From: Epulopiscium sp. Nele67-Bin005
GTDB taxonomy: Bacteria > Bacillota > Clostridia > Lachnospirales > Cellulosilyticaceae
Reading direction: 5' to 3'
NCBI GenBank assembly: GCA_002007365.1
Contig: LNZR01000077.1
Coordinates: forward strand, 20,331-84,330
Length of the DNA: 64,000 nucleotides
The position numbers were made by a program, and so were the translations under genes. This document shows, one piece after another, positions 56,317-64,000 of this stretch. The notes under the pieces were generated by a model. It saw only the letters and a list, made by a program, of their open reading frames with translations. It ran no database searches and had not been told where the DNA came from. Each line of letters starts with the position of its first letter. The first letter of the stretch is position 1.

Positions 56317-58278
56317 ATGTCGGAAATTAAAATACTAGATGATTATACAATTAACAAAATAGCTGCAGGGGAAGTGGTCGAAAGACCAGCCTCTGTTGTT
56401 AAAGAACTTGTGGAAAATAGCATTGATGCAGGGGCTAGTACAATAGCTATTGATATAAAAAATGGAGGAGTTGACCTAATTCGTATTACAGATAACGGAA
56501 AAGGTATTCCAAAAAATCAGATGGAAATAGCGTTTGAGAGGCATGCCACAAGTAAAATTCAAAAAATTGAGGATTTACAACAAACGATTTCGCTAGGATT
56601 TAGAGGTGAGGCGTTATCCAGCATTTCTTCAGTTTCTCAAGTTGAATTAATTAGCAAACAGGCAAACGCCATTACTGGAAAAAGGGTAGTTTTGGAGGGT
56701 GGCAAAATTAAAACTAGTGAAGAAATCGCTTGTCCAGAAGGAACTACATTTATAATGAGGAATTTATTTTTTAATGTTCCTGCCAGAAAGTCGTTTCTAA
56801 AAACTACAACTACTGAAAAAAATCGAATTTCAGATTATTTATATCAATTAGCTTTGGCAAACCCTCAAATTTCTTTTAAATATTTTTATGATGGCAAATT
56901 AATTTTTCAAACTCAAGGAAATTCGCCTCTTAAAAATGTGCTATTTGAACTATACGGAAAAGATATCGCAAAGCAAACTATAGAGGTACAATTTGAACAA
57001 GAAAATATGAAAGTTGTAGGTCTAATTGGAAAGCCAATTATTTCTCGTGCTAATAGAACTCTTCAACATATATTTATAAATGGACGATGTATAAAAAGTA
57101 GCATAATCCAAAAAGCTATCGAAGAAGCGTTCAAAACTTATATTATGGTTGGAAAATATCCAGTTGCTATTTTGCATATTCAAATGGATATTAAAGATGT
57201 TGATGTAAATGTTCACCCAGCTAAATTAGAAGTACGGTTTAAAGATGAAGATAAAATTTATAGTCTAGTATATATTGCAGTACATGAGGCTTTAGTTTCA
57301 GAAAATATGGTTCGTTCAATAAATGATAATAAAAAGATAAAGCCACAACCCCCTAAAATTGAAAAAAATGAAGTGGATCAAATAAAAGTTCAATCTTTTT
57401 TTGCGCCAAAGGCTACCAATAATATGTTAAAATATGATACACTATTAGAGAAGCGAACATCTTCTACACAAAAACCTAAAATTTTTGATGAAGTAAGTTA
57501 TGAAGTTCCATCAAATAATGAACCAATGGTTGCTGAGGCAGAAGTAACATTGGCTGAATTCGTTAATGAAGAAGTATTTGTTGAGGCAGATAAATTTTTG
57601 GATATTCATACACAAAATCAGATGGAAGATGTGCAGCTAAAAAATGATATTGTGGAGATTAGTAACAACGTTAAACATACTATGCAACAGGAAATCTCTA
57701 AACCTAAATATGGGCTAGACTACCGTATTATTGGGCAAATTTTCAAAACGTATTGGTTAATTGAACATCATAATAAAGTATATATTATGGATCAACATGC
57801 TGGTCATGAAAGAGTAATGTATGAAATATTTATGCAAAAATTTAATAGTGGTAATGTTCCCACTCAACAATTATTAGTGGCCCAAACTTTGCATCTTACT
57901 ACAAAAGAAATGGATATGTTGCAACAAAATGAAGAGTTACTACAAAAGGTTGGATTTATGTTTGAATGCTTTGGCGAAACTGATATTTTAGTTCGTGAAG
58001 TACCGTTTATTTTTAATCGACCGATTACAATTAGTGAATTTAAACAACTAATAGAAAGTTTTGATCCAAAAAAGGTAAAAAGTATGCATGAAGAACATAT
58101 TATTCAACTGGCGTGCAAACATTCAGTAAGAGGGAATGATAATATGAGTGAGCTTGAGTGCCGAAATCTTGTTGAAACTTTATTAACTTTGGAGAACCCA
58201 TACACTTGCCCTCACGGAAGACCCACTCTTATTAGTTTAGAGCGTAAAGATATTGAGAAACTCTTTAATAGAATTTGA
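56317..58278 (+). CDS. mutL: DNA mismatch repair protein MutL
   Basis: 653 residues. The GHKL ATPase domain has IAAGEVVERPASVVKELVENSIDAGA, DNGKGI, and FRGEALSSISSV. The C-terminal endonuclease motif DQHAGHERVMYE (DQHAx2Ex4E) and CPHGRP are present, so it is a nicking MutL that marks the strand for repair in organisms without MutH. Confidence 0.97.
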   Translation: MSEIKILDDYTINKIAAGEVVERPASVVKELVENSIDAGASTIAIDIKNGGVDLIRITDNGKGIPKNQMEIAFERHATSKIQKIEDLQQTISLGFRGEALSSISSVSQVELISKQANAITGKRVVLEGGKIKTSEEIACPEGTTFIMRNLFFNVPARKSFLKTTTTEKNRISDYLYQLALANPQISFKYFYDGKLIFQTQGNSPLKNVLFELYGKDIAKQTIEVQFEQENMKVVGLIGKPIISRANRTLQHIFINGRCIKSSIIQKAIEEAFKTYIMVGKYPVAILHIQMDIKDVDVNVHPAKLEVRFKDEDKIYSLVYIAVHEALVSENMVRSINDNKKIKPQPPKIEKNEVDQIKVQSFFAPKATNNMLKYDTLLEKRTSSTQKPKIFDEVSYEVPSNNEPMVAEAEVTLAEFVNEEVFVEADKFLDIHTQNQMEDVQLKNDIVEISNNVKHTMQQEISKPKYGLDYRIIGQIFKTYWLIEHHNKVYIMDQHAGHERVMYEIFMQKFNSGNVPTQQLLVAQTLHLTTKEMDMLQQNEELLQKVGFMFECFGETDILVREVPFIFNRPITISEFKQLIESFDPKKVKSMHEEHIIQLACKHSVRGNDNMSELECRNLVETLLTLENPYTCPHGRPTLISLERKDIEKLFNRI

Positions 58279-58321
58279 TTAAAAGGAGGAAGTTGCTAAG
58301 TAGTTTAGCAATTATGAGAGT

Positions 58322-58657
58322 ATGAAAATTGAGGTAAATACAAAAATCTTTGACCAGCTAGTAAATGAGCATCAACTTTTTGAAAAAACATATGCGCTTA
58401 TGTGTGGATATCTAAAAGCTTGGTATAACGAAGTCCCAGAGGATTTTTTGGAAGAAATTGGTGTAGATTTTGATGCTATGTTAGATACTTACGATTTCCA
58501 AAATAGCTTAATTGCGTTAGGGTATAATTATGTTCAAGAAACTAATTATATTGTTTGTAGCATTCATATTCATGACGAAGAAACTCGTTATTGGGGTGAG
58601 TACAAAGCATTTTTTGATTATAATTTAGAATTTATAGAAGATATTTTAACAAAATAA
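58322..58657 (+). CDS. Hypothetical protein
   Basis: I do not recognise this 111-residue acidic protein (MKIEVNTKIFDQLVNEHQLF...WGEYKAFFDYNLEFIEDIL). No signal peptide or helix. The ribosome site AAAGGAGG is 33 bases before the ATG, with a hairpin (TTGCTAA/TTAGCAA) between them that could bring the two together. It may be co-transcribed with mutL (43-base gap). Confidence 0.65.
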   Translation: MKIEVNTKIFDQLVNEHQLFEKTYALMCGYLKAWYNEVPEDFLEEIGVDFDAMLDTYDFQNSLIALGYNYVQETNYIVCSIHIHDEETRYWGEYKAFFDYNLEFIEDILTK

Positions 58658-58671
58658 ATTGGTCTAAATCC

Positions 58672-58715
58672 AGAAAAAATCACCCCTTGGCGTATTTAAG
58701 GAGTGATTTTTTTTT
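58672..58715. terminator. Bidirectional terminator
   Basis: AATCACCCCTT pairs with AAGGAGTGATT (one mismatch), with T-run on the right and A-run on the left, between convergent genes. Confidence 0.85.
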
Positions 58716-58754
58716 GCTATAAAATTTTTTTGAAAAATGTGTTTAAAATATAAT

Positions 58755-60101
58755 TTAGATGTCAATACTCTCATTAAGTTCTGATGTTGCAAAGAGTTCC
58801 TCCAAAATTTGCTGTGGTGACATAGTAGAGAAACCGTCTGGGTCAAGTAGTCCTCTTTCATCTAAATGCCAAGAAAATTTTCCTGTAACAGAAGAATTTC
58901 CAAGAGCTGTATAATTTGAATATGAAACCAAAATTGTACTATATCTGCTAGCCCATTCAGGATAATACGTTTTCATATAATAATCAGCTAATAAATATGC
59001 CTCACATTGTTTATTCGCACCAATTGCACTAAGCTGAACGCCTCCCCCAGCGTTTCCACTATGACTAGAAGATGGTGTTGAGTGCATAAATAAAATACTG
59101 CCATCATCGCATACCCCAAGAGAAATCCATACGTGACCTTGCATACTAAAAATATCTCCTGCCTTGAAATCGTGTGCATTAAAAGAACGAGTCCAAGTTC
59201 CATAGTCATAACCATCGCTTAATAAGCGCGCTTGATATGTTGAAGAAGTTACGTAATTCCAATCATGGTTAGTTTCGTTGGTTATATTATAAATTGCCCA
59301 CCCAACATAGCCAGAACAATCAAGACCAGCATAATAATATTGGTTATATGCTCCAAATGGATAATAGCTACTAGCTTTTGCGTTGTCATTACGATAAGAA
59401 TAAGATGCGTTTTGGTTATCAAAAAAATCTACCCAAGTTTGTGAAATGCCAATAGATGTAGCTTGTTTGCTTCCTCCAACATCTTGCCAATCCCAACCTC
59501 CACCATAAACATAAAGAGTTGTTCCAACTGGCATCATAGCTGTAGCTAAAAAGTTTTTAAGTGTACGTAAATTGGGAATTCCTTCAACTGGAGAAGTGTA
59601 AGGAATTGATTGTGTTGTGGCAAAAATCGTATTATTTTCATAGACTTTAACGAATTTTCCATCTTCAATATTTGTTGGTGTAACTGTTGAGCCACCAGCT
59701 TTGTTATTAATAGAAAAAATAGGAGTTTCTTCTATAGAATAGGTTGATGTGTAACCATCAATAACAAAAGTTCCGTCGTTAAGTGTGTGGATAGTCCCAA
59801 ATTCCAAGGGTTCTTCTAGCATAACCCCTTGAATTTGTTCATCAATAACAGCTAATTTGTATACTTCACCCTCCATTAAATTATTTTGGATTAAGTAGTC
59901 ATCTCTATTAGAAATAGTAAAAATCTGTTCATTGTTGTCAATGTTAAATCGGTGTTGAAAATTATCTTTATATGTAGAGGTTGCATAACCATAGTTAGAT
60001 ACTCCCAAATAAACTGCGTTATCATAGTATTGTACATGGTTTTCTTCACTAGTATTAAATAGTGAAACCATTAAAGTAAGTCCATAAAATAAGTGGTTCA
60101 T
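58755..60101 (-). CDS. NlpC/P60-type cell wall hydrolase
   Basis: 448 residues. The C-terminal part has the NlpC/P60 pattern: nucleophile Cys262 in YAGLDCSGYVGWAIYN and a His in FKAGDIFSMQGHVWISLG, a likely D,L-endopeptidase for peptidoglycan. The N-terminal 200 residues are beta-rich and unassigned; YVYGGGWDWQ before the catalytic Cys is the usual entry to the domain. The first 16 residues are hydrophobic (LFYGLTLMVSLF), a weak secretion signal. An AAGGAG site precedes the ATG. A (TA) tract sits in the promoter area. Confidence 0.75.
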   Translation of the reverse strand: MNHLFYGLTLMVSLFNTSEENHVQYYDNAVYLGVSNYGYATSTYKDNFQHRFNIDNNEQIFTISNRDDYLIQNNLMEGEVYKLAVIDEQIQGVMLEEPLEFGTIHTLNDGTFVIDGYTSTYSIEETPIFSINNKAGGSTVTPTNIEDGKFVKVYENNTIFATTQSIPYTSPVEGIPNLRTLKNFLATAMMPVGTTLYVYGGGWDWQDVGGSKQATSIGISQTWVDFFDNQNASYSYRNDNAKASSYYPFGAYNQYYYAGLDCSGYVGWAIYNITNETNHDWNYVTSSTYQARLLSDGYDYGTWTRSFNAHDFKAGDIFSMQGHVWISLGVCDDGSILFMHSTPSSSHSGNAGGGVQLSAIGANKQCEAYLLADYYMKTYYPEWASRYSTILVSYSNYTALGNSSVTGKFSWHLDERGLLDPDGFSTMSPQQILEELFATSELNESIDI

Positions 60102-60143
60102 AAATTTTCTCCTTAAGTTTAATTTTAAGCTTATGACAAAAGT

Positions 60144-60160
60144 TATATATATATATATAT
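60144..60160. repeat. TA dinucleotide tract upstream of the NlpC/P60 gene
   Basis: About eight and a half TA units, 43-59 bases upstream of the start at 60101. CATAAGCTT, a sporulation-type -10 candidate, lies downstream on the minus strand. Confidence 0.6.
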
Positions 60161-60256
60161 GAACTGTAATCTAATTATTTTTAATAATATCATTTATTTA
60201 AGGATTATTCAACATTAAACTTATATTGAAAAACATATAAATATATGCAATTTATC

Positions 60257-60284
60257 ACAAATTTTGCCAATAGAACATATGGTA
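60257..60284 (+). promoter_or_regulatory. Sigma-K-like promoter for spoVFA-spoVFB
   Basis: AC (60257-60258), 17 bases, then CATATGGTA (60276-60284), which fits AC-(16-17)-CATAnnnTA. It lies 37 bases before the start. Dipicolinate synthase is known to be made in the mother cell under sigma-K in Bacillus. Confidence 0.55.
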
Positions 60285-60320
60285 TAGTATTGACATTTTC
60301 AATTACAGGAGGAGATAGTC

Positions 60321-61193
60321 TTGAATAAAATTTCTATTGCAATTATTGGTGGGGATTTAAGATTTGTTAGATTATGTGAAATTCTTGCAGACAAAAATTT
60401 TGATGTATGGGTGTACGCCCTCAATCATAAAGATATACCAGCAAATGTTAATGTAGCCCAAAGTTTAGAGGAAGTTTCAGGCTGTAATTATATAATTGGG
60501 CCTGTTCCATTTACTAGAGATAATAAAACTTTATTTACGCCACTTAGTGAAGAGCCAGTTTTTATTGATGAATTTGTTAAGAGTATGACTGATGCATATT
60601 TATGCTTATCAGCGTTAAAAGATGAAGTGATTATTTTATTAGAAAGAAATAACTTAAAATATATAGATTTGATGGAAATGAATGAAATAGCTATTGAAAA
60701 TGCTGTTCCTACTGCAGAAGGAGCAATTCAATATGCGATGGAAAATAGTGAAATTACCTTAAATGATAGCCAAGTAATTGTGTTAGGGTTTGGACGTTGT
60801 GGAAAAATTTTGGCTCAAAAACTAAAAGGCCTTGGTGCAAATGTTGCTGTTGAAGCTAGAAAAACTACGGATTTAGCATATATTAAAGCGTATGATTATG
60901 AGCCAATTCCACTTAGAGAATTACAGCAAAATTTACACAGATTTGATTTTATATTTAATACTATTCCAATTCATATTTTAGATGAGAGTTGTATTAATGC
61001 TTGTAAAAAAGATACAATTTATATCGAACTTGCCTCAGCACCTGGTGGTATTGACTTAGAATGTTGCAAAAATAGTAACATAAAATATGTAAACGCTCCA
61101 AGTCTTCCTGGAAAAGTTGCCCCCAAAACTGCGGCTAAAATCTTATATCAAGGACTAGAAATTATCATGAAAAATCAGGGGGAATTATTATGA
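60321..61193 (+). CDS. spoVFA: Dipicolinate synthase subunit A
   Basis: 290 residues. With subunit B it makes dipicolinic acid from dihydrodipicolinate in the mother cell; dipicolinate loads the spore core. The N-terminal IAIIGGDLRFVRLCEIL and the dinucleotide-binding VIVLGFGRCGKILAQKLKGLGA are typical, and ELASAPGGID and SLPGKVAPKTAAKIL follow. The start is TTG eight bases after AGGAGG. It overlaps spoVFB by four bases. Confidence 0.95.
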   Translation: MNKISIAIIGGDLRFVRLCEILADKNFDVWVYALNHKDIPANVNVAQSLEEVSGCNYIIGPVPFTRDNKTLFTPLSEEPVFIDEFVKSMTDAYLCLSALKDEVIILLERNNLKYIDLMEMNEIAIENAVPTAEGAIQYAMENSEITLNDSQVIVLGFGRCGKILAQKLKGLGANVAVEARKTTDLAYIKAYDYEPIPLRELQQNLHRFDFIFNTIPIHILDESCINACKKDTIYIELASAPGGIDLECCKNSNIKYVNAPSLPGKVAPKTAAKILYQGLEIIMKNQGELL

Positions 61194-61777
61194 AAAATTT
61201 AGAAGGGTTAAAACTTGGAGTTGCGTTGTGTGGCTCATTTTGTACATTTAAAAAAGCAGTTGTAATGATTGAGAAGTTGGTGGAACTTGGCGTTGATGTA
61301 TATCCGATGATGTCTTTTAATGCATACAATATTTCAACTAGATTTGGAGAAAAGGAGCATTTTATTAATGTAATTGAAGCTCTTACTGGTAAAAAAATTA
61401 TTCATACAATTGTTGATGCAGAGCCAGTTGGGCCAAAACATATGGTTGATGCTATGTTAATTGCTCCTTGCACAGGAAACACATTATCAAAAATTGCACA
61501 TTCTATGGTAGATACGCCTGTAACTCTTGCAGCAAAATCTTTACTTCGCAATGGAAAACCATTAATTATCGCAATTTCAACAAATGATGGATTAGGAATG
61601 AATTTGCAAAATATCGGTTCTGTAATTAGTAACCAAAGTATTTTCTTCGTTCCATTTGGGCAAGATGATGCAGTAAATAAACCTTACTCTTTAATTTCGG
61701 ATTTAGCATTAGTTCCTGAAACTGTAAGTCTTGCACTTGAGTATAAACAACTACAACCGTTATTACTTACACAATAA
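61190..61777 (+). CDS. spoVFB: Dipicolinate synthase subunit B (flavoprotein)
   Basis: 195-residue flavoprotein of the Dfp/UbiX fold (LKLGVALCGSFCTFKKAV, then MLIAPCTGNTLSKIAHSMVDTPVTLAAKSLLR). It partners subunit A, to which it is coupled by ATGA overlap. A terminator follows. Confidence 0.95.
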   Translation: MKNLEGLKLGVALCGSFCTFKKAVVMIEKLVELGVDVYPMMSFNAYNISTRFGEKEHFINVIEALTGKKIIHTIVDAEPVGPKHMVDAMLIAPCTGNTLSKIAHSMVDTPVTLAAKSLLRNGKPLIIAISTNDGLGMNLQNIGSVISNQSIFFVPFGQDDAVNKPYSLISDLALVPETVSLALEYKQLQPLLLTQ

Positions 61778-61784
61778 AAATATT

Positions 61785-61810
61785 AGTCACTACTATAGGT
61801 AGTGGCTTTT
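61785..61810 (+). terminator. Terminator after spoVFB
   Basis: AGTCACTAC pairs with GTAGTGGCT around TATAG, then TTTT. Confidence 0.8.
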
Positions 61811-61827
61811 AATAGCACCAAAAATAG

Positions 61828-61882
61828 ACAAGTTCTCCAAAAAATTTTGCTTTGTGGCTTGATGAATTTTGGAACTTGTAAT
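61828..61882 (+). promoter_or_regulatory. Structured segment upstream of the unknown gene
   Basis: ACAAGTT and CCAAAA on the left pair with TTTTGG and AACTTGT on the right, with a two-base bulge and a long loop. It may be a leader structure. ATATAG at the right edge is a weak -10. Confidence 0.4.
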
Positions 61883-61916
61883 ATAGTAGTAATAAATAAG
61901 ATTTGGAGAAGCGCCT

Positions 61917-62588
61917 ATGACTATAATCGAATTGATAAAAGAATTAAACAAAGATACCATTCATTTTACGTATACAACAAGCCCTGTAAAAGATGGCGAA
62001 TACATGAAAGGGAGTGAATTTATTGGATTAATTTTTGGAAAAGAAATTTCGCTTTTGGATATTCAAAGAGATGTTGAAGAAACAGCATTTTTTCATGTTT
62101 ATGATTGTTTGATACAAGGTTCAACTATAACATTTTTAATTGATTATCAAGGGTATGATAAACTTAGTGTGTCAAATGTTGAGGATATTACTATTATAGA
62201 AACTGATGATGTGAACAGATTTAGAGTTATGTTGAGAAAAGAGAGATACCAACAGCCAGTAATTTCTCTTGAGGAAAAAATATATTTAGATAAAGATGTA
62301 ATTTTGTTATTAAAAAGAGAAGATGGAAGGTTGATTTATAGTGTGGATAACAACCGAAATATAAAAGAATTACCTATATATTTGAGTACTGCTCCGTTGG
62401 AAGAAAATATTACAGAAATTATAGATTTTATACTAGAAACGGAAAATATTAAATGCGAAACGTTAAGTTTTCATAAAAATTGTACAGAAGAAATAGGAAC
62501 TCTAAGCCGAGAAATTTTGCTAGAACTTAAACTCCATCTGGCTAATAAGTTTGATAATCTAATTTTACATTTAACATATCATAGATAA
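61917..62588 (+). CDS. Hypothetical protein
   Basis: I do not recognise this 223-residue protein. It has no membrane segment and mixes beta-rich and helical parts (ISLLDIQRDVEETAFFHVYDC, then EEKIYLDKDVILLLKREDG). GGAG lies nine bases before the ATG. It runs toward ylbJ and shares a bidirectional terminator with it. Confidence 0.65.
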   Translation: MTIIELIKELNKDTIHFTYTTSPVKDGEYMKGSEFIGLIFGKEISLLDIQRDVEETAFFHVYDCLIQGSTITFLIDYQGYDKLSVSNVEDITIIETDDVNRFRVMLRKERYQQPVISLEEKIYLDKDVILLLKREDGRLIYSVDNNRNIKELPIYLSTAPLEENITEIIDFILETENIKCETLSFHKNCTEEIGTLSREILLELKLHLANKFDNLILHLTYHR

Positions 62589-62594
62589 AAGTAT

Positions 62595-62632
62595 AAAACT
62601 TCAGCCAGAATATTATTTCTAACTGAAGTTTT
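62595..62632. terminator. Bidirectional terminator
   Basis: ATAAAACTTCAG pairs with CTGAAGTTTTAT, serving the rightward unknown gene and leftward ylbJ. Confidence 0.8.
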
Positions 62633-62634
62633 AT

Positions 62635-63759
62635 CTACGCATTTTTAGTTGATAAGTTATTTTTAAGTTTTACACCATTTGACACAATGTGAAGTAGTGT
62701 TGATAGTCCAACAAATATAATTAAAATTGCAATTCCAGCGCTTTCATTCATAGGAACTTCAATTTTTTGTGTTATTGAGATATAAATTGGATATAATAAC
62801 ATAGTGTAGGAGTATGCCAAAATGGCATGGATAATTTTTGCGAATAAATAAAGCCCTAATGATAAATCTGTATCCATTAAGATATGTGCTGTTTGGAAAA
62901 ATACGCAAAATCCTCCAAATCCAATTATCGCTGATAGCCCACCAAGATAGGTAAGCTTTGTTAGAGCAATTGGTGCTATATAGGCTGTACCATTTGAAAA
63001 CTCTAGGCTTCCAAGTAATAGGCTATCTAAAAATACAGGTTCGATATTTAATATTTGAGCAAATAAATTTATAAGCATATCAAAAAACACTAAATCTTTT
63101 ACAATATATAAAATTACTGAAAAGAAAATAATGTATCCTCCTACATAGACTATAGTATCCATTCCAATTTGTACCGAGTGAGTTAGAGCTGATATAAAGG
63201 AAACTTGTTCAACTTTTCGGCTAGTTTGTGTAGTGTTATGTACTTCATCGGTTACATAAAACCTAGAAATTAGAAGTAGTGTAAATGCCGATATAAGATG
63301 AACGCCTGCCAAAAAATATCCTAGTTTTACATCACCAAGGAGCAACGTCCCGACTGTAGCAATAATAAATAATAATCCACAATTGTTTGAAAAACAAAGG
63401 GTTTTTTGGGCTTCTGTTTTACTAATGTAATTATCGCTAATTAATTGATTAGTTAATTTTGCTCCTGTTGGGTATCCTCCTAATGAACCCAGAAAAAATG
63501 TTAATAAACTGCTACCTGATACACCAAAGATTAATTTTGATATTTTGCCAATATATTTTTCGAGCTTAAAAACTACACCAAGTTGAAAAAGCATATTTGT
63601 TAAAATAATAAACGGTAGTAAAGACGGTAATAATTTATTAAACCAAAGGAGTAATCCTGCTGTTGCACCATCAATGCATACTTTAGGCTTAATTATAGTA
63701 TAAATCATAATGCCAAAGATACCTAAAGTAGTAGAGATTTGATAAATAAATTTAGACAT
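62635..63759 (-). CDS. ylbJ: Sporulation integral membrane protein YlbJ
   Basis: 374 residues with about nine to ten membrane helices and the Gate/nucleoside-recognition pattern (LLLWFNKLLPSLLPFIILTNML, then GSLGGYPTGAKLTNQLI, then CFSNNCGLLFIIATVG). YlbJ is required for sporulation in Bacillus. Confidence 0.92.
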   Translation of the reverse strand: MSKFIYQISTTLGIFGIMIYTIIKPKVCIDGATAGLLLWFNKLLPSLLPFIILTNMLFQLGVVFKLEKYIGKISKLIFGVSGSSLLTFFLGSLGGYPTGAKLTNQLISDNYISKTEAQKTLCFSNNCGLLFIIATVGTLLLGDVKLGYFLAGVHLISAFTLLLISRFYVTDEVHNTTQTSRKVEQVSFISALTHSVQIGMDTIVYVGGYIIFFSVILYIVKDLVFFDMLINLFAQILNIEPVFLDSLLLGSLEFSNGTAYIAPIALTKLTYLGGLSAIIGFGGFCVFFQTAHILMDTDLSLGLYLFAKIIHAILAYSYTMLLYPIYISITQKIEVPMNESAGIAILIIFVGLSTLLHIVSNGVKLKNNLSTKNA

Positions 63760-63867
63760 TTTAACCCCCAGCTGATAAATGTATTTCTAAATTATATGAC
63801 AAGCCTCATTAAAAAATAACAGAAACTTATTTAGAATAGAATTAGTAAATCAGTAAAGGAGTTTTGT

Positions 63868-64000
63868 ATGGTTTTTTCGAGTATGACCTTTTTATTTGTA
63901 TTTTTGCCAGTAACATTATTTATATACTACACAATATGTTTTGTGTTACCCCTAAAAAATTTATTTTTACTAATAGCAAGTTTATTTTTTTATGCATGGG
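63868..64000 (+). CDS. MBOAT family O-acyltransferase, N-terminal fragment
   Basis: The first 44 residues (MVFSSMTFLFVFLPVTLFIYY, later LKNLFLLIASLFFYAW) are the usual start of AlgI/DltB/PatB-like membrane O-acyltransferases, which acetylate polysaccharides. AAAGGAG precedes the ATG. It is cut by the window edge. Confidence 0.85.
   Translation, partial: MVFSSMTFLFVFLPVTLFIYYTICFVLPLKNLFLLIASLFFYAW

Overview
The window is about 30% GC and reads as an anaerobic, endospore-forming member of the Clostridia, possibly Lachnospirales; the species cannot be named from sequence alone. The evidence is a PFOR (nifJ), a class III glutamine synthetase, RNase J, the dipicolinate synthase pair spoVFA/spoVFB, yunB, ylbJ, the prkA-yhbH-spoVR trio, and consensus sigma-A promoters with 17-base spacers and AGGAGG ribosome sites. 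No rRNA, tRNA or cas gene is visible.

Layout. 0-3 kb: a restriction-modification locus with the end of a probable endonuclease, two different C5-cytosine methyltransferases and a small HTH regulator. 3-9.4 kb: an SDR, mtaB, the conserved ireB-ruvX-DUF1292 set, a Fur/PerR regulator, rnj and mgsA. 9.5-17.2 kb: a soluble PAS histidine kinase, then pyrF-carA-carB behind a leader that can fold as an attenuator. 17.2-25 kb: a hypothetical protein, a DAPG-hydrolase-like protein, glnN, yunB and a class A PBP with a Pro-rich tail. 25-31 kb: three tandem repeats of about 103 bp, then an apparently complete RiPP cluster with two near-identical 42-43 aa precursors ending in CC, an M50 protease with a PqqD-like domain, a radical SAM/SPASM maturase, an FtsX-type permease and an ABC ATPase. 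31-38.5 kb: mntP, a small membrane protein, a CNNM/HlyC-type transporter, nifJ, and a flavodoxin-DUF3793 operon under a Fur box. 38.6-39.3 kb: an orphan type I-C-like CRISPR array with leader and seven repeats. 39.3-44.2 kb: three Sel1-repeat proteins, a MATE pump and a TPR-like protein. 44.3-50.5 kb: recU, a lipoprotein and prkA-yhbH-spoVR. 50.6-58.7 kb: miaB-mutS-mutL, with mutS split by a group II intron whose reverse transcriptase has lost its catalytic residues. 58.7-64 kb: an NlpC/P60 protein, spoVFA-spoVFB with a sigma-K-like promoter, an unknown protein, ylbJ and the start of an MBOAT acyltransferase.

How it works together. Pyruvate oxidation (nifJ) sits beside an iron-regulated flavodoxin that could accept its electrons under iron starvation. 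Several genes serve sporulation, including dipicolinate synthesis, the PrkA-YhbH-SpoVR set, YunB and YlbJ. Four defence or competition features (R-M, CRISPR, RiPP, group II intron) interrupt an otherwise housekeeping stretch. The two most interesting loci are the RiPP cluster (25.46-31.07 kb) and the mutS intron with a maturase-only protein (52.116-53.844 kb).
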